From positions 2,418,001 to 2,482,000 of the forward strand of contig NC_007974.2 of the NCBI RefSeq assembly GCF_000196015.1: a stretch of 64,000 nt of DNA. Direction: 5' to 3'. Origin of the DNA: Cupriavidus metallidurans CH34 (GTDB taxonomy: Bacteria > Pseudomonadota > Gammaproteobacteria > Burkholderiales > Burkholderiaceae). The position numbers were made by a program, and so were the translations under genes. Each line of letters opens with the position of its first letter. The stretch's first letter is position 1. The notes beneath the pieces are model-generated. The model was not told the DNA's origin and searched no databases. It was given only the letters and a program-made list of their open reading frames with translations. Positions 46,283-55,600 of this stretch are shown in pieces.

Positions 46283-46682
46283 ACCACGGCAGCCGTCACA
46301 GCGGTGGATTCCGACCATCGGTCCGGTCGGACCTTCCTTTGGCATCCAACAACCCGCTGCGCGCTAGTCGAGACCATCGCCCAGTTCAACGCAATGCGTG
46401 AACTGGGCTGCGCCTTCGGGCAAGCTCAACTCGGGGCGCCAGCCCTGCCGGCAGCTGAGTTCCTCGCGCTCGCGCTGCAGCGCTGAGAGCCTGGTCCGAC
46501 GCCTGCCGAACGCCCGCGATCCGCGTGCGCATCACTTGCTCCCAAGTACTCAACCCATTCCGATGGATCACTCCTTTCATCGGAAATTTCCGAATCGCCC
46601 TGCTGAATGGCTTTGCTACTCTCAATCGATTCAGCATGAATGCGCCCCCATAGCCGGGGCGCCTGGCTTTCGGAAGTTGAAA
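46283..46682. other. 400-base gap with regulatory palindrome
   Basis: No convincing gene; a 60-codon frame at 46304-46486 has no ribosome site or family features. The gap holds the promoter of the second orphan regulator and the GGAA-type palindrome at 46582-46595. Confidence 0.45.
46582..46595 (+). promoter_or_regulatory. GGAANNTTCCGAAT palindrome (exact)
   Basis: GGAAATTTCCGAAT; the surrounding TCGGAAATTTCCGA (46580-46593) is a perfect 14-bp palindrome. It ends 87 bases before the start of the orphan OmpR-type gene, the same relative place as the copy before its paralogue. Confidence 0.55.
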
Positions 46683-47396
46683 GTGAACTCGATCAAGATC
46701 GCACTGCTTGACGCGGAGCCATCGTCCGCGACCGGCATCAGCAAAGTGCTGGAAGCCGGCGGTGTTGTATCGTCCCGCTTTACCAGTTCCGAAAGGTTGT
46801 TTCGGGAGCTCCGGCGTTCTGTATTCGATGTGGTACTGGTGTCGGACAACCTGCCCGACGACGCGGCCACCGATGTCGTCCAGGCACTCCGGCGTGCCAC
46901 CACGTTCCAGATGCCGATCCTGATCATCGCTCACCACGCGTCCCAGGTGAATCTGATCGACGCTTTCGACGCCGGTGCGGACGACTATGTCATGTTCGCC
47001 AGCGACCCGAACAGCCTGTTGCCACGGATCATCGGCCACCATCGGCGCGCCCGCCGGCGCGGAGGATCGGGCGGCAGGCAGCTCAGTGCAGGCGACTACA
47101 CGCTTGACCTCGATGCCTGCTGCGTGAGGTTCCGCGCAGAGACCATCCGTCTGACGCCCAAGGAGTTTGCGCTGGCCAAGCTGATGTTCTCTTCCCCCGC
47201 CGTGACCTTGCCACGTGATCACATCGAGATCGTCGTCTGGGGCAGCACCCTGCCACCGCTATCGCGCGCGCTGGCTGCCATGGTAGCCCGGCTTCGACGC
47301 GTGCTTCGGCTCCGCCCGGAGCACGGCGTGACACTGCGGGGCGTGCATTCGATGGGCTACCGGCTCGATATCGCCGCTCCTGAGTCCAGAGTCTAG
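46683..47396 (+). CDS. orphan OmpR-type regulator, paralogue of the gene at 43572
   Basis: The protein is 237 residues from the GTG at 46683, which has GGAAG six bases upstream. The receiver-like domain reads FDVVLVSDNLPDDA; at the phospho-acceptor position stands Ser rather than Asp, with Asp one residue later, and MFASDPN replaces the usual Lys-Pro. The winged helix is intact (IRLTPKEFALAKLMFSSPAV, LRLRPEHGVTL, VHSMGYRLDIA). No kinase adjoins. A perfect terminator lies about 80 bases after the stop. Confidence 0.83.
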   Translation: MNSIKIALLDAEPSSATGISKVLEAGGVVSSRFTSSERLFRELRRSVFDVVLVSDNLPDDAATDVVQALRRATTFQMPILIIAHHASQVNLIDAFDAGADDYVMFASDPNSLLPRIIGHHRRARRRGGSGGRQLSAGDYTLDLDACCVRFRAETIRLTPKEFALAKLMFSSPAVTLPRDHIEIVVWGSTLPPLSRALAAMVARLRRVLRLRPEHGVTLRGVHSMGYRLDIAAPESRV

Positions 47397-47474
47397 AGAA
47401 CCATGCCCGCCCTGCGGGCATGGCACCATCCCGCACCAGGGCATGCTCGCGAGCGCCCAAGCGAACATGCAAAA

Positions 47475-47506
47475 GGCCGTTACCCGATATGGGTAACGGC
47501 CTTTTT
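47475..47506. terminator. bidirectional Rho-independent terminator
   Basis: GGCCGTTACCC (47475-47485) pairs perfectly with GGGTAACGGCC (47491-47501) over GATAT, with four A before and five T after. It separates the orphan regulator from the convergent OmpA-like remnant. Confidence 0.93.
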
Positions 47507-47590
47507 GTTTGTCTGACTCTTGTCGGACTTGTTGGATGCATGACCGCCCGTCCCCCTCCTCCAGAAGAGGACTGACGGCAGTCGCACCTC

Positions 47591-48267
47591 TTACTTCATA
47601 CCCAGTATGCGAATCTCCACGCGACGGTCCGGCGCCAGGCATTCGATCAACTTCGCGCGCGACAGGGTACCGCACTGCGTACCCGATTCAGACTTGCCGC
47701 GACCCTCCGCCTGCGGCCGTCGTTGGTCAGATCACCTGGGCCCGAGCCGTTGAACCGGAAGAGCGTATCGCCTAACAGCGTTGCGTTGCGCAGCACCGTT
47801 GGCACGTTGGCGACAACCGGCGGCAGAACCACTCGTTGCACTTCAGGAGCCGGCTTGTTCAGGAAACCAGCACAGGATTCCGGCTTCCAGTAGTACGCAC
47901 GTGTCTTCTCGTTCTTGTCGAAAACGACCTTCATCTGGCACTGGACGACATCGTTCGGCGCGGCGCGGCCCGTGCGGAAGTTGAACAGGTAGTCCCATTC
48001 GCGCACGCCAAGGAAGCCTTCATTGAAATGCGGCCGGTCCAGCAGCGGATAGCGCTGAGACTTCGTCATGCCGGGTGCCAGCATGCGCAGGTTGTCGATA
48101 TTCGGGAACGTACCGTCCTTCGGCCACGACGAAGCCGGGTCCGGAAATACGATTTGGTCAGACTGACCGTCATCCGAGAGGCGACTCGACGTGGTCGAGC
48201 ACCCCTGCAGTGCTGCAGCGGCGACCAGTACGGTCGCGACAGCGATCCAGGTAGATTTGGCTTTCAT
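47591..48267 (-). pseudogene. BamE/OmpA-type lipoprotein with deleted OmpA core
   Basis: From the ATG at 48267 it has a lipobox (AALQGC), then a BamE/SmpA-like domain (NLRMLAPGMTKSQRYPLLDR, EWDYLFNFRTG). An OmpA-like domain then begins with GDTLFRFNGSGPGDLTNDGR and abruptly goes out of frame, stopping near 47647. The end of the same domain reappears in another frame: AEGRGKSESGTQCGTLSRAK, then LIECLAPDRRVEIRI, to the stop at 47591. An internal deletion has thus removed most of the peptidoglycan-binding core and shifted the frame. The remaining frame could give a truncated lipoprotein. Confidence 0.85.
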
Positions 48268-48300
48268 TTCTTGGATTCGGATTCTGTTAGGTTCGGGACA

Positions 48301-48327
48301 CGCGGCGGCGTGCCTGACGCCGCCGCG
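48301..48327. terminator. GC-rich hairpin between two gene remnants
   Basis: CGCGGCGGCGT (48301-48311) and ACGCCGCCGCG (48317-48327) form a perfect 11-bp stem with loop GCCTG. It sits 22 bases after the stop of the remnant at 48349 and 34 bases before the BamE/OmpA gene, where a terminator belongs. Confidence 0.6.
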
Positions 48328-48348
48328 GTACACCATCGTCGCGATCAA

Positions 48349-48519
48349 TTACCAGTGGAAGCCCGCGCCGGCCGCTACGCCCACGGTGCCACGGGTAGTG
48401 CCGGTTGGCTCGGTTGACGGATACAGGTCTGGATCGCCAACCAACGACCCTCGCAAGCTGACCTTCACGTGTAGCAAGCTAGCCGTTGCCAAAGCGCAGT
48501 AACCGGATCTCCAAAGTCC
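48349..48519 (-). pseudogene. C-terminal remnant of an outer-membrane-type protein
   Basis: A 57-codon open stretch without a start. It reads VKVSLRGSLVGDPDLYPST followed by TGTTRGTVGVAAGAGFHW and a stop. The alternating pattern and terminal aromatic residue are those of a beta-barrel's last strand. A stop codon in all upstream phases of this frame and the hairpin just downstream suggest the 3' end of a lost gene. Family not identified. Confidence 0.45.
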
Positions 48520-48764
48520 TCACACAAATCTTCCAGATGCATCGAGGCATGGAGGCATCGCTCCGGCGCGCATTGCGACGCAATCCGACGCTGGTCTCCG
48601 TGAATCGATGATTCGAACTTCGCTGCCAGCGCGCCTGACTCTCGTCACGGCGCGCCACAAGCCTGCTCCCAGAGCCTGAAGGCCACATCTACTCTCGCTC
48701 AAGCTGGTCTCCGACAGCCACGACGCGGCAGCGTTGCGGGAGACGCTGTGCGTCATTTTTTTGC

Positions 48765-48778
48765 ATTCGGAACTTTCC
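48765..48778 (-). promoter_or_regulatory. GGAANNTTCCGAAT palindrome (exact, minus strand)
   Basis: Minus-strand reading GGAAAGTTCCGAAT. It ends about 165 bases before the hybrid sensor kinase start and follows a run of seven T residues. Confidence 0.55.
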
Positions 48779-48943
48779 ACATTGATTTGCGGACATGTCT
48801 GTCACCGGCGTAGCAATGGGGTTCCTAGACTTCGGTCGTCAGCATCCCAATACATTGGGGCCACATGCCGACCGACGCCAGGCGTACCCAGTCGCCAATC
48901 CCAGAAGCCTCAAGCATGCCCGGCGTTGTTATCGAGAAGCGCC

Positions 48944-51900
48944 ATGTCAAACCCGATTTCCCCTTCACCAGCTGTACGCCAGGCCGTCTTTGTAAAGACG
49001 GCGCACTCCCTTTGGCAAAACATCTGGCGGACAATCGGCACGATGCTCGCACTCGTCTTCCTGGCGCTTGGCACCGCCCATCCCGCGCAGGCAGAATTCC
49101 GGCGTGATCCGACCGTGCCCTCTCATGCGGTGACATTAAAGACAAGCATCCGGGTCAACGGCACGTCTTCACCCGCTCCAGGGTCATCGACACTCCAGGA
49201 ACCAAATGACCCGATGCTGCTGCGCATCGGCGTGATGGCAAACGGATTACCACCGTTCGATCTCGTTGGCATCGATGGCAACTACGAGGGCATCTCCGCC
49301 GACTATCTCGCGATGATCGCCAGCACGCTGCACGCAAAGGTCGAAGTCCGCGCGTACGCCACCCGAGATGCCGCGCTCCACGACCTTTCCCGCGATGCCA
49401 TTGACGTGGTCGCAACCGACCCGGGCCAGACGGAGCCGGCACAAGGCGCCATTGGATTCACGCCGAACCAGATCATCGAGATCGCAACCCGCACCACTGC
49501 GCACAAGCTGGTTGGGAATCAGACGCTTGGATATGTGAATGGCCAGCTGGATCCTCAAGCCATCCTGGCAGCCTACCCTGGGCGCAAACTGCAAGCCTAT
49601 GCCACCCTGCTGGACGCACTGACGCAGCTGTCGCTTGGCGCGGACGTCGTACTGTTGTCAAACGCCACGGCTGCCAGCTATATCACCGCGCAGTATGGCA
49701 TTCCGAACCTGGTCGCGGTGAATGTCTCACGACTCTCCGTCGGTGACCTGTCGTTCCTCGTCCGGGACCCAGCGCTGCGCGCGCGGTTCGACGCGGCGAT
49801 CCGCGCGATCCCAAAGCCCACGCGTCTGGCGATCTCCACCCACTGGGTGCCGACGGCATTGATGCCGCACTTCGACAAGGCGCTGAACCTCACGACGGAA
49901 GAAAGCGCCTGGATCGCCGCGCATCCCGTGGCTCGATACCGTGCTACCAATGACCGGGTTCCGTTCGTGTTTTCCGACGAGCATGGCGAATCGGTGGGAC
50001 TCAGCGTGCAGGTACTCGGCAAGATCGAAGAGCGCACGGGGCTGCGATTCGAGCCCGTCAGCGCCGATGGCAATAGCGACCCCGACCACGCAACCACACC
50101 CACGATTCAGCCAATCGTGCCAGTTGATGGTCCCTCCGAGCGTACCGACGGTCTGACCATCACAGAGCCCTACTTCCAGGGGTACTGGGCCATCGTGGCG
50201 CACGTTCGGCAACACGGGATCAACAACATCCTGGATCTTGCCGGCAAGCGCGTTGCCGTCGTGTTGCCCAACCCTATCATTGACCGGCTTCGCGCAACCG
50301 TGCCGCTCCAGGTTGTCAAGGCCGCGTCCTATCGTGACGCCTACCGCATGGTTGCCACGGGCATCGCCGATGCGACGCTGGGCAACATGATGACCGCCAA
50401 TTACTTGATACGCGAGTCCTATCCCGAAGCGCTTCGGATTGTCGCGCCCATCAGTGGCACGCCACTCAATGTTGGCATTGGCGTTCCCGCAGACGAGCCG
50501 ATGCTGCTGGCCATTCTGAACAAGGCGTTGCTCAGCCTGTCGCGGGAGGACATCAACGCCTTGCGTCTGCGCTGGTCCGAGCCCAGCAGCATTGCAGGTA
50601 GTACGGAGACCTTGCCCTCCTGGGCGTGGTTCAGCCTGAGCGCCGGCCTGGTGCTGCTGGCGATATCGCTGCTGTGGTCGCAGTCACTGCGACAGCAGAT
50701 CCAGCGCCGCCGCCGCATGGAGGCCGTCCTCCATGAGCAGCTTGCCTTTCAGACTTCCATCCTCGACGCCATTCCGCAACCTATCTATCTGCGCGATATC
50801 GACCTCAGACTCATGACCTGCAATGCGGCATTCGAGCGTGCCCTCGGCTGTGGCCGCAAGCAGATGCGTGGGCGCACGATTGACCAGATGCCGCTGAAGC
50901 TTGGCGACGTCCCATTGAGCATGCAGACCTATCGCAAGGTCCTGGCTACTGGCGAGGCGGCCACGCTCGACCGAACCCTCATGATTGAGGGCAAGGAACG
51001 CATCGTGCTGAACTGGGTGGAACCGCTGCGCAATGCCACGGGCGGCGTGGTGGGCATCATCGGCGGATGGATCGACATGACCGAACGCCAGCAAATGGTC
51101 ACTGAACTGGCTTCCGCCAAGGACCGCGCCGAGGCCGCCAATCGTGCAAAGAGTGCATTCCTGGCGTCCATCAGCCACGAAATCCGCACACCGATGAACG
51201 CCATCCTGGGCATGCTGGAACTCACGCTTCAGGACAAGCGCCTGCCTGACGATGACCGCCTTCAGGTGGAAACCGCGCAGGAGTCCGCAAAATCGCTGAT
51301 CGGGCTGATCGATGACATCCTTGACGCGTCGAAGATGGAAGCCGGCAAGTTCGTGTTGACGCCTCAGCCAGCGCCACTGCGCCAGCTCATCGGCGACGTC
51401 ACGAGTCTCTTCGGGCTGGCAGCGTCGCGCAAGGGCGTCCAGCTTGAAGCCATCGTCGATGATGCCGTGGCCCCTTGCCACATGGTTGACCCGCTTCGTT
51501 TCAAGCAAGTTCTCAATAACCTCGTGTCGAACGCGGTGCGCTTCACCGACCGTGGCTCGGTGGTGATCCGACTCGGCGCCACCAATCTCACGCCAGATTG
51601 TCAAAGCCTGACGTTCTCGGTCAGCGATACCGGCACCGGGATTCCCGAAGATGGATTGAAGAAACTGTTCCAGCCATTCACGCAGATCGGCGACACCAAG
51701 CGTTCCGCCGGAGGTACGGGATTGGGTCTGTCCATTTGCCAACGGCTGGTGACCAAGATGCACGGCACGATTGGCATTACCAGCGAGGTAGGCAAAGGCA
51801 CGACGGTCACCGCGACAATCGAGTTGCCGATTGCCGCCGAAATCGCGCCGGTCCTGCAATCGGAACAGCAAAATCAGCCCGCCTCCAAGCCCGGCAAGGC

Positions 51901-52336
51901 ACTGCGCGTCCTCATCGTCGATGATCATGCGCCAAACCGCATCCTGCTGCAGCGGCAGCTTGAAAAACTCGGCCACCGCGCGTTCACCGCAAGTGACGGA
52001 TGCGAGGCGCTTGAAAAGCTGACGGACGCTACCTTCGATCTGATCATCTGCGACTACTCCATGCCAAACATGGATGGCCCCACGCTGACGCGAACGATCC
52101 GCTCGAGCGATCTGCCGTATCGCACGCTGCCTATCCTGGGCTATACGGCCAGCGCACAACCAGAGATCCGCGCGCACGCAATCGAATGTGGGATGGATGC
52201 CGTGATGATCAAGCCTGTCGACATGGCCACGCTGGAGACAACGCTGGCGGCGAACGTCAACCGCCGCGCGCACCCTGGGTTGCCTGGGCTCGCACTTGCG
52301 CTTGCGCCTTGCGGAAAATCGGCACTCACGGCGTGA
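48944..52336 (+). CDS. EvgS/BvgS-like unorthodox hybrid sensor kinase
   Basis: The protein is 1130 residues from the ATG at 48944 (GAGAAG upstream). A cleavable-type signal anchor (LALVFLALGTAHPAQAE) precedes two periplasmic solute-binding Venus-flytrap domains (about 80-310 and 320-545). A membrane helix lies at about 557-580, PAS at 600-712, HisKA with His744 (SISHEIRTPMNA), HATPase at 845-960 (NNLVSNAVRFT, GTGLGLSICQR) and a receiver at 986-1105 with phospho-Asp1037 (IICDYSMPNMDG). Unlike BvgS it has no C-terminal Hpt domain; a separate Hpt protein is encoded at 54279. Confidence 0.94.
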   Translation: MSNPISPSPAVRQAVFVKTAHSLWQNIWRTIGTMLALVFLALGTAHPAQAEFRRDPTVPSHAVTLKTSIRVNGTSSPAPGSSTLQEPNDPMLLRIGVMANGLPPFDLVGIDGNYEGISADYLAMIASTLHAKVEVRAYATRDAALHDLSRDAIDVVATDPGQTEPAQGAIGFTPNQIIEIATRTTAHKLVGNQTLGYVNGQLDPQAILAAYPGRKLQAYATLLDALTQLSLGADVVLLSNATAASYITAQYGIPNLVAVNVSRLSVGDLSFLVRDPALRARFDAAIRAIPKPTRLAISTHWVPTALMPHFDKALNLTTEESAWIAAHPVARYRATNDRVPFVFSDEHGESVGLSVQVLGKIEERTGLRFEPVSADGNSDPDHATTPTIQPIVPVDGPSERTDGLTITEPYFQGYWAIVAHVRQHGINNILDLAGKRVAVVLPNPIIDRLRATVPLQVVKAASYRDAYRMVATGIADATLGNMMTANYLIRESYPEALRIVAPISGTPLNVGIGVPADEPMLLAILNKALLSLSREDINALRLRWSEPSSIAGSTETLPSWAWFSLSAGLVLLAISLLWSQSLRQQIQRRRRMEAVLHEQLAFQTSILDAIPQPIYLRDIDLRLMTCNAAFERALGCGRKQMRGRTIDQMPLKLGDVPLSMQTYRKVLATGEAATLDRTLMIEGKERIVLNWVEPLRNATGGVVGIIGGWIDMTERQQMVTELASAKDRAEAANRAKSAFLASISHEIRTPMNAILGMLELTLQDKRLPDDDRLQVETAQESAKSLIGLIDDILDASKMEAGKFVLTPQPAPLRQLIGDVTSLFGLAASRKGVQLEAIVDDAVAPCHMVDPLRFKQVLNNLVSNAVRFTDRGSVVIRLGATNLTPDCQSLTFSVSDTGTGIPEDGLKKLFQPFTQIGDTKRSAGGTGLGLSICQRLVTKMHGTIGITSEVGKGTTVTATIELPIAAEIAPVLQSEQQNQPASKPGKALRVLIVDDHAPNRILLQRQLEKLGHRAFTASDGCEALEKLTDATFDLIICDYSMPNMDGPTLTRTIRSSDLPYRTLPILGYTASAQPEIRAHAIECGMDAVMIKPVDMATLETTLAANVNRRAHPGLPGLALALAPCGKSALTA

Positions 52337-52419
52337 TTCCAGTGATCATTCGCGCGCCCCGGTCATTGAAAATCCGACCCGGCTTGCTGGCCAACATCGA
52401 ACGAGTCACTTCTTGTTCA

Positions 52420-54243
52420 ATGGCATCCCCGGCACAGGAAGTCCCCCGTCCCGGGCACGACCCCCTAGGGAAGATTCACACATGGCTTCGCGAAGGGGCG
52501 CTGCTGCAGCGCCGCGCATTTGATACGAGACTGGCGGAAGAGAACGCCGGAATCCGTAGATGCGATCGTTGCGCAGGCCGCGCTGGACGTGGAACTCGGC
52601 GACACGGCAAGCGCAAGAACCGCTCTTGAACAGGTACTTGCCACAGTCCCGAATCACCCGCGGGCGCTGGCAGGCTTGGCTCATCTGGCCCTGTGCGCCG
52701 GGGATGCGAAATCGGCCGTGGACTGGTTTCAGCAAACCGGCCCGGAAGCACTTGATGAAGCTGAATTGTCCGATTGGTGCGAAGCACTTACGGCTACGGG
52801 CGACCTGACGCACGGCGCGGACATTGCCAGGCATCTTTGCGAACGCGCACCCAAAGCCGCGACGTCCTGGTTTCAACTCGGGCTCACCCTGCATCACAGC
52901 GGCTTCCACGAGCAGGCACTGGATGCCTATCCCAAAGCACATGCGCTAGACCCTGACCTCGACAATCTCTGCAACAACATCGGCGCCGCATATCTGCAAT
53001 CAGGCCGGACCGAAGAAGCCATGACACCGATCCGTCGGGCCATCGAGCTGAAGCCTTCCAATCCCCTGGCGTGGATCAACCTGTCGGATGCCTTGCTGAA
53101 ACTGCGTCGCCCGGATGACGCCGCGTTGGCGGCCCGGCGCGCCTGCGCCCTGGCCCCAACGATGCCGCTCGCCTTGCAAGCGCAATCCAATGCGCTCAAG
53201 GACCTTGGCCAATGGGCAGATGCGCTGGCCCTGATGGAGAAGGCAGCGATGCAGGCGCCAGTTTCGGGCGGCATCATCTGGAATCTCGCCATGCTACAAA
53301 TGCTGCACGGCGACTATCGCAATGGCCTGATCAATTTCGAACACCGCTGGGCTTCGCCAGAACTGGCGGGAACATTCCCGGATCTGAAGGCACCGATCCG
53401 GCGTGGCGAATCCCTCGCTGGCAAGACGCTGTTTCTGTGGGGCGAACAGGGCTTCGGTGACGCGATGCAGTTTGTCCGCTTCGTTCCCGGGATTGCGGAG
53501 TTCGTCAGACAGCAAGGTGGACAGTTGTACTACTGCTGCTTCTCGAAGCTTCATACCTTGTTCTCGCGCGGTCTTGCGGACGTGACCCCGGAGGTCATCC
53601 CGCATGACACTCCCAGTCTGCCCCGCTTCGGCTATCACCTGCCGCTTTGTAGCGCGCCTCTAAGACTTGGCACCGAACTGGATACGTTGCCCGCCGATGT
53701 GCCATATCTGCGTGCGGATGCTGCCGCCGCAAGCGCGTGGGCGCAACGCCTGTCGGCGTCTGGCAAGCTCAACGTCGGCGTGGTCTGGAGCGGCAGCCGT
53801 GGCCACCAGCGCAATCCGCTTCGCGCGGTGCCTGTCGCTGAGCTGGCCGGGGCGCTCAGCGACCTTCCCGGCATCGAGTTCCACAGCATGCAGATCGATG
53901 GGGGGCGGAACTGGCAAGCGTCCCCGATTTCGATATCCGTGATCACACTGCGGAACTGCGAAGCTACGACGACACCGCCGCACTGATTTCCAGTCTTGAT
54001 CTCGTGATAACAGTGTGCACGTCCGTCGCACACCTTGCGGGCGCCCTCGGCAAACCGACCTGGGTGATGCTCGACGTGAACGCTTCCTGGCAATGGCTGC
54101 TCGGTCGATCGGACAGCCCGTGGTATCCAACCACCAGACTCTATCGGCAGGTAACGTATCGCGACTGGCAACCTGTCTTGGAACAGGTGCGTGCCGACCC
54201 GCTAGAGCTGGCTGGCGGCATTCCGGCGGCGGGCGCCAACTGA
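52420..54243 (+). pseudogene. TPR-repeat glycosyltransferase, frameshifted
   Basis: A tetratricopeptide protein with a C-terminal GT-B glycosyltransferase-like half (family 9-like). TPR units fill the first half (NNIGAAYLQSGRTEEAMTPI); LFLWGEQGFGDAMQFVRFVP and LNVGVVWSGSRGHQRNPL mark the transferase. After MQIDGG the frame is lost at a run of six G (53900-53905) and the expected continuation, AELASVPDFDIRDHTAELRS through DLVITVCTSVAHLAGALGKP, is read in another frame to 54243. A seventh G would restore it. The start is also irregular: the main frame opens only at a TTG (52520), while a plausible N-terminus starting at 52420 is in another frame. Confidence 0.8.
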
Positions 54244-54278
54244 GTCGCTGCCCCGTCAGCTTGGCCGCGTGGTACGGC

Positions 54279-54953
54279 TCAGTCCGGTACAGCGCCTAAC
54301 GCCGCAAGAAGGCGTTGAATCGCCTGTGTCAGCAATGGCACCAAGGCAGTGACCGTATCACCGTCTTGCCGGATCGAGGCGGTTTCAATCGCCTGGCAGA
54401 CCGCCACCGTCGCTTGGCAATCCAGCATCCGGGCGGTTCCCTTGATCCGGTGCGCCATTGCCCGCGCCTGATCCCAATCGAGAGCGTGGCAAGCGGCCGA
54501 AAGTGCCACGAGGTCCTCGGTATTGGTGAGGACAAGGCTTTGCACCAGCTCCATACGAATATCGGCGTCGCCCCCGGTCAGGGCATCGAGTGCTGGCCAC
54601 AGGCGTTCTCCATCGGCCGCCGAGAATGGCACAAAGCCAAGACCAGCGAACGTTTCCGCGATCACCACCGTGCCTGCGTGGAGGGGAAGCATCGCATCGA
54701 TAGATAGGGGCAACTCCGAAGGCAGACTGCCGGCATCACCCATCAGCAGTCGCAAACAGGGAGGTGAATGAACGGAAAGGCAAGCCTGCGATGCCACTGA
54801 TAGTGGCCACCGAACGACGACGACGTCCGCGGCATCGGTGGATGCCGCAGCGCTTGCCTCTTCTGTGAATAGCCCCAGTGACGTCAGACTTGCAGCGAGT
54901 TCATCGCGCTCCGCGCCACTCCATTCCTCACCTGAGATGATCACCCGTGACAT
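54279..54953 (-). CDS. Hpt-domain phosphotransfer protein
   Basis: A 224-residue protein. The C-terminal 100 residues form an Hpt domain with the phospho-acceptor His168 in ARAMAHRIKGTARMLDCQ. The first 110 residues look like a vestigial receiver or unknown alpha/beta domain (DAADVVVVRWPLSVASQACL). It ends convergently with the glycosyltransferase gene and is followed on the same strand, 14 bases upstream, by the NarL-type regulator. It likely carries phosphate from the hybrid kinase at 48944 to that regulator, replacing the missing Hpt domain. Confidence 0.85.
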   Translation of the reverse strand: MSRVIISGEEWSGAERDELAASLTSLGLFTEEASAAASTDAADVVVVRWPLSVASQACLSVHSPPCLRLLMGDAGSLPSELPLSIDAMLPLHAGTVVIAETFAGLGFVPFSAADGERLWPALDALTGGDADIRMELVQSLVLTNTEDLVALSAACHALDWDQARAMAHRIKGTARMLDCQATVAVCQAIETASIRQDGDTVTALVPLLTQAIQRLLAALGAVPD

Positions 54954-54967
54954 AGCGACACCTCATC

Positions 54968-55600
54968 TCAAGGTGCAATATTGCAGCGCCGCGCAAAATC
55001 GATCAGTTCCAGCAACGTCGTGACGTGTAACTTTTCCATGATGCGCGTTTTGTGGCTACTCACGGTCTTGTTACTGATGAAGAGCGAGTCTCCAATGGCC
55101 TTGTTCGACATTCCCTTGCTCAGCATCTGCATGATCTGAATCTCCTTGTCAGTCAGTTGCTGCAGCAGTTCGCTATCTTCGCGGGCCTTGCCGGGCACGG
55201 CACCGGATTCAACCACCTCGGCGGGAAAGAGCGTATAGCCTGCCAGGACAGATTCCACACAGCGCATGATGTCCGTCATGTCCTGCATCTTGCTGACGAA
55301 GCCCTTTGCGCCCACCTGCATGGCGCGAGGAGCAAAGGTCATCGGATCCTGCCCCGAAATCACGAGCACCCGGATATTGGGCTGGATGGCCTTCAGGCGG
55401 GGGATCACCTCAAGCCCATTGATCTTTGGAATATCGAGATCTAGGATAACCAGATCGGGCTTGCACTGCCGCACAACGTCGATCGCCGCCTGGCCGTTGT
55501 CGGCTTCCAGCACGGATGAAACGCCGAGCACTTGCGATAGCTGCGTTTTGATAACGAGTCGGACTGCTGGGTGATCGTCGACAATGAGGACGGTAATCAT
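54968..55600 (-). CDS. NarL/FixJ-family response regulator (BvgA/EvgA-like)
   Basis: The protein is 210 residues from the ATG at 55600 (GGAGAAG upstream; an in-frame ATG five codons earlier is weaker). The receiver has Asp8/Asp9 (IVDDHPAVR), phospho-acceptor Asp54 (LVILDLDIPKINGLE) and Lys104 (GFVSKMQDM). The LuxR-type helix-turn-helix is at about 145-205 (LTDKEIQIMQMLSKGMSNKA, ISNKTVSSHKTRIMEKL). It is close in layout to BvgA/EvgA and is the natural output partner of the nearby hybrid kinase and Hpt protein. Confidence 0.93.
   Translation of the reverse strand: MITVLIVDDHPAVRLVIKTQLSQVLGVSSVLEADNGQAAIDVVRQCKPDLVILDLDIPKINGLEVIPRLKAIQPNIRVLVISGQDPMTFAPRAMQVGAKGFVSKMQDMTDIMRCVESVLAGYTLFPAEVVESGAVPGKAREDSELLQQLTDKEIQIMQMLSKGMSNKAIGDSLFISNKTVSSHKTRIMEKLHVTTLLELIDFARRCNIAP

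Larger units (their letters stand above)
48268..48943. other. 676-base gap before the hybrid kinase
   Basis: Besides the hairpin, the barrel remnant and the palindrome listed separately, no intact gene is seen. The 160 bases before the kinase start must hold its promoter. Confidence 0.4.

Noticed and set aside
46304..46486. 60-codon plus-strand frame after the aqpZ pair
   Set aside because: No ribosome site, no motif and ordinary shadow-like composition.
50684..52273. Minus-strand frame opposite the hybrid kinase
   Set aside because: The kinase motifs are on the plus strand; the opposite frame has none.
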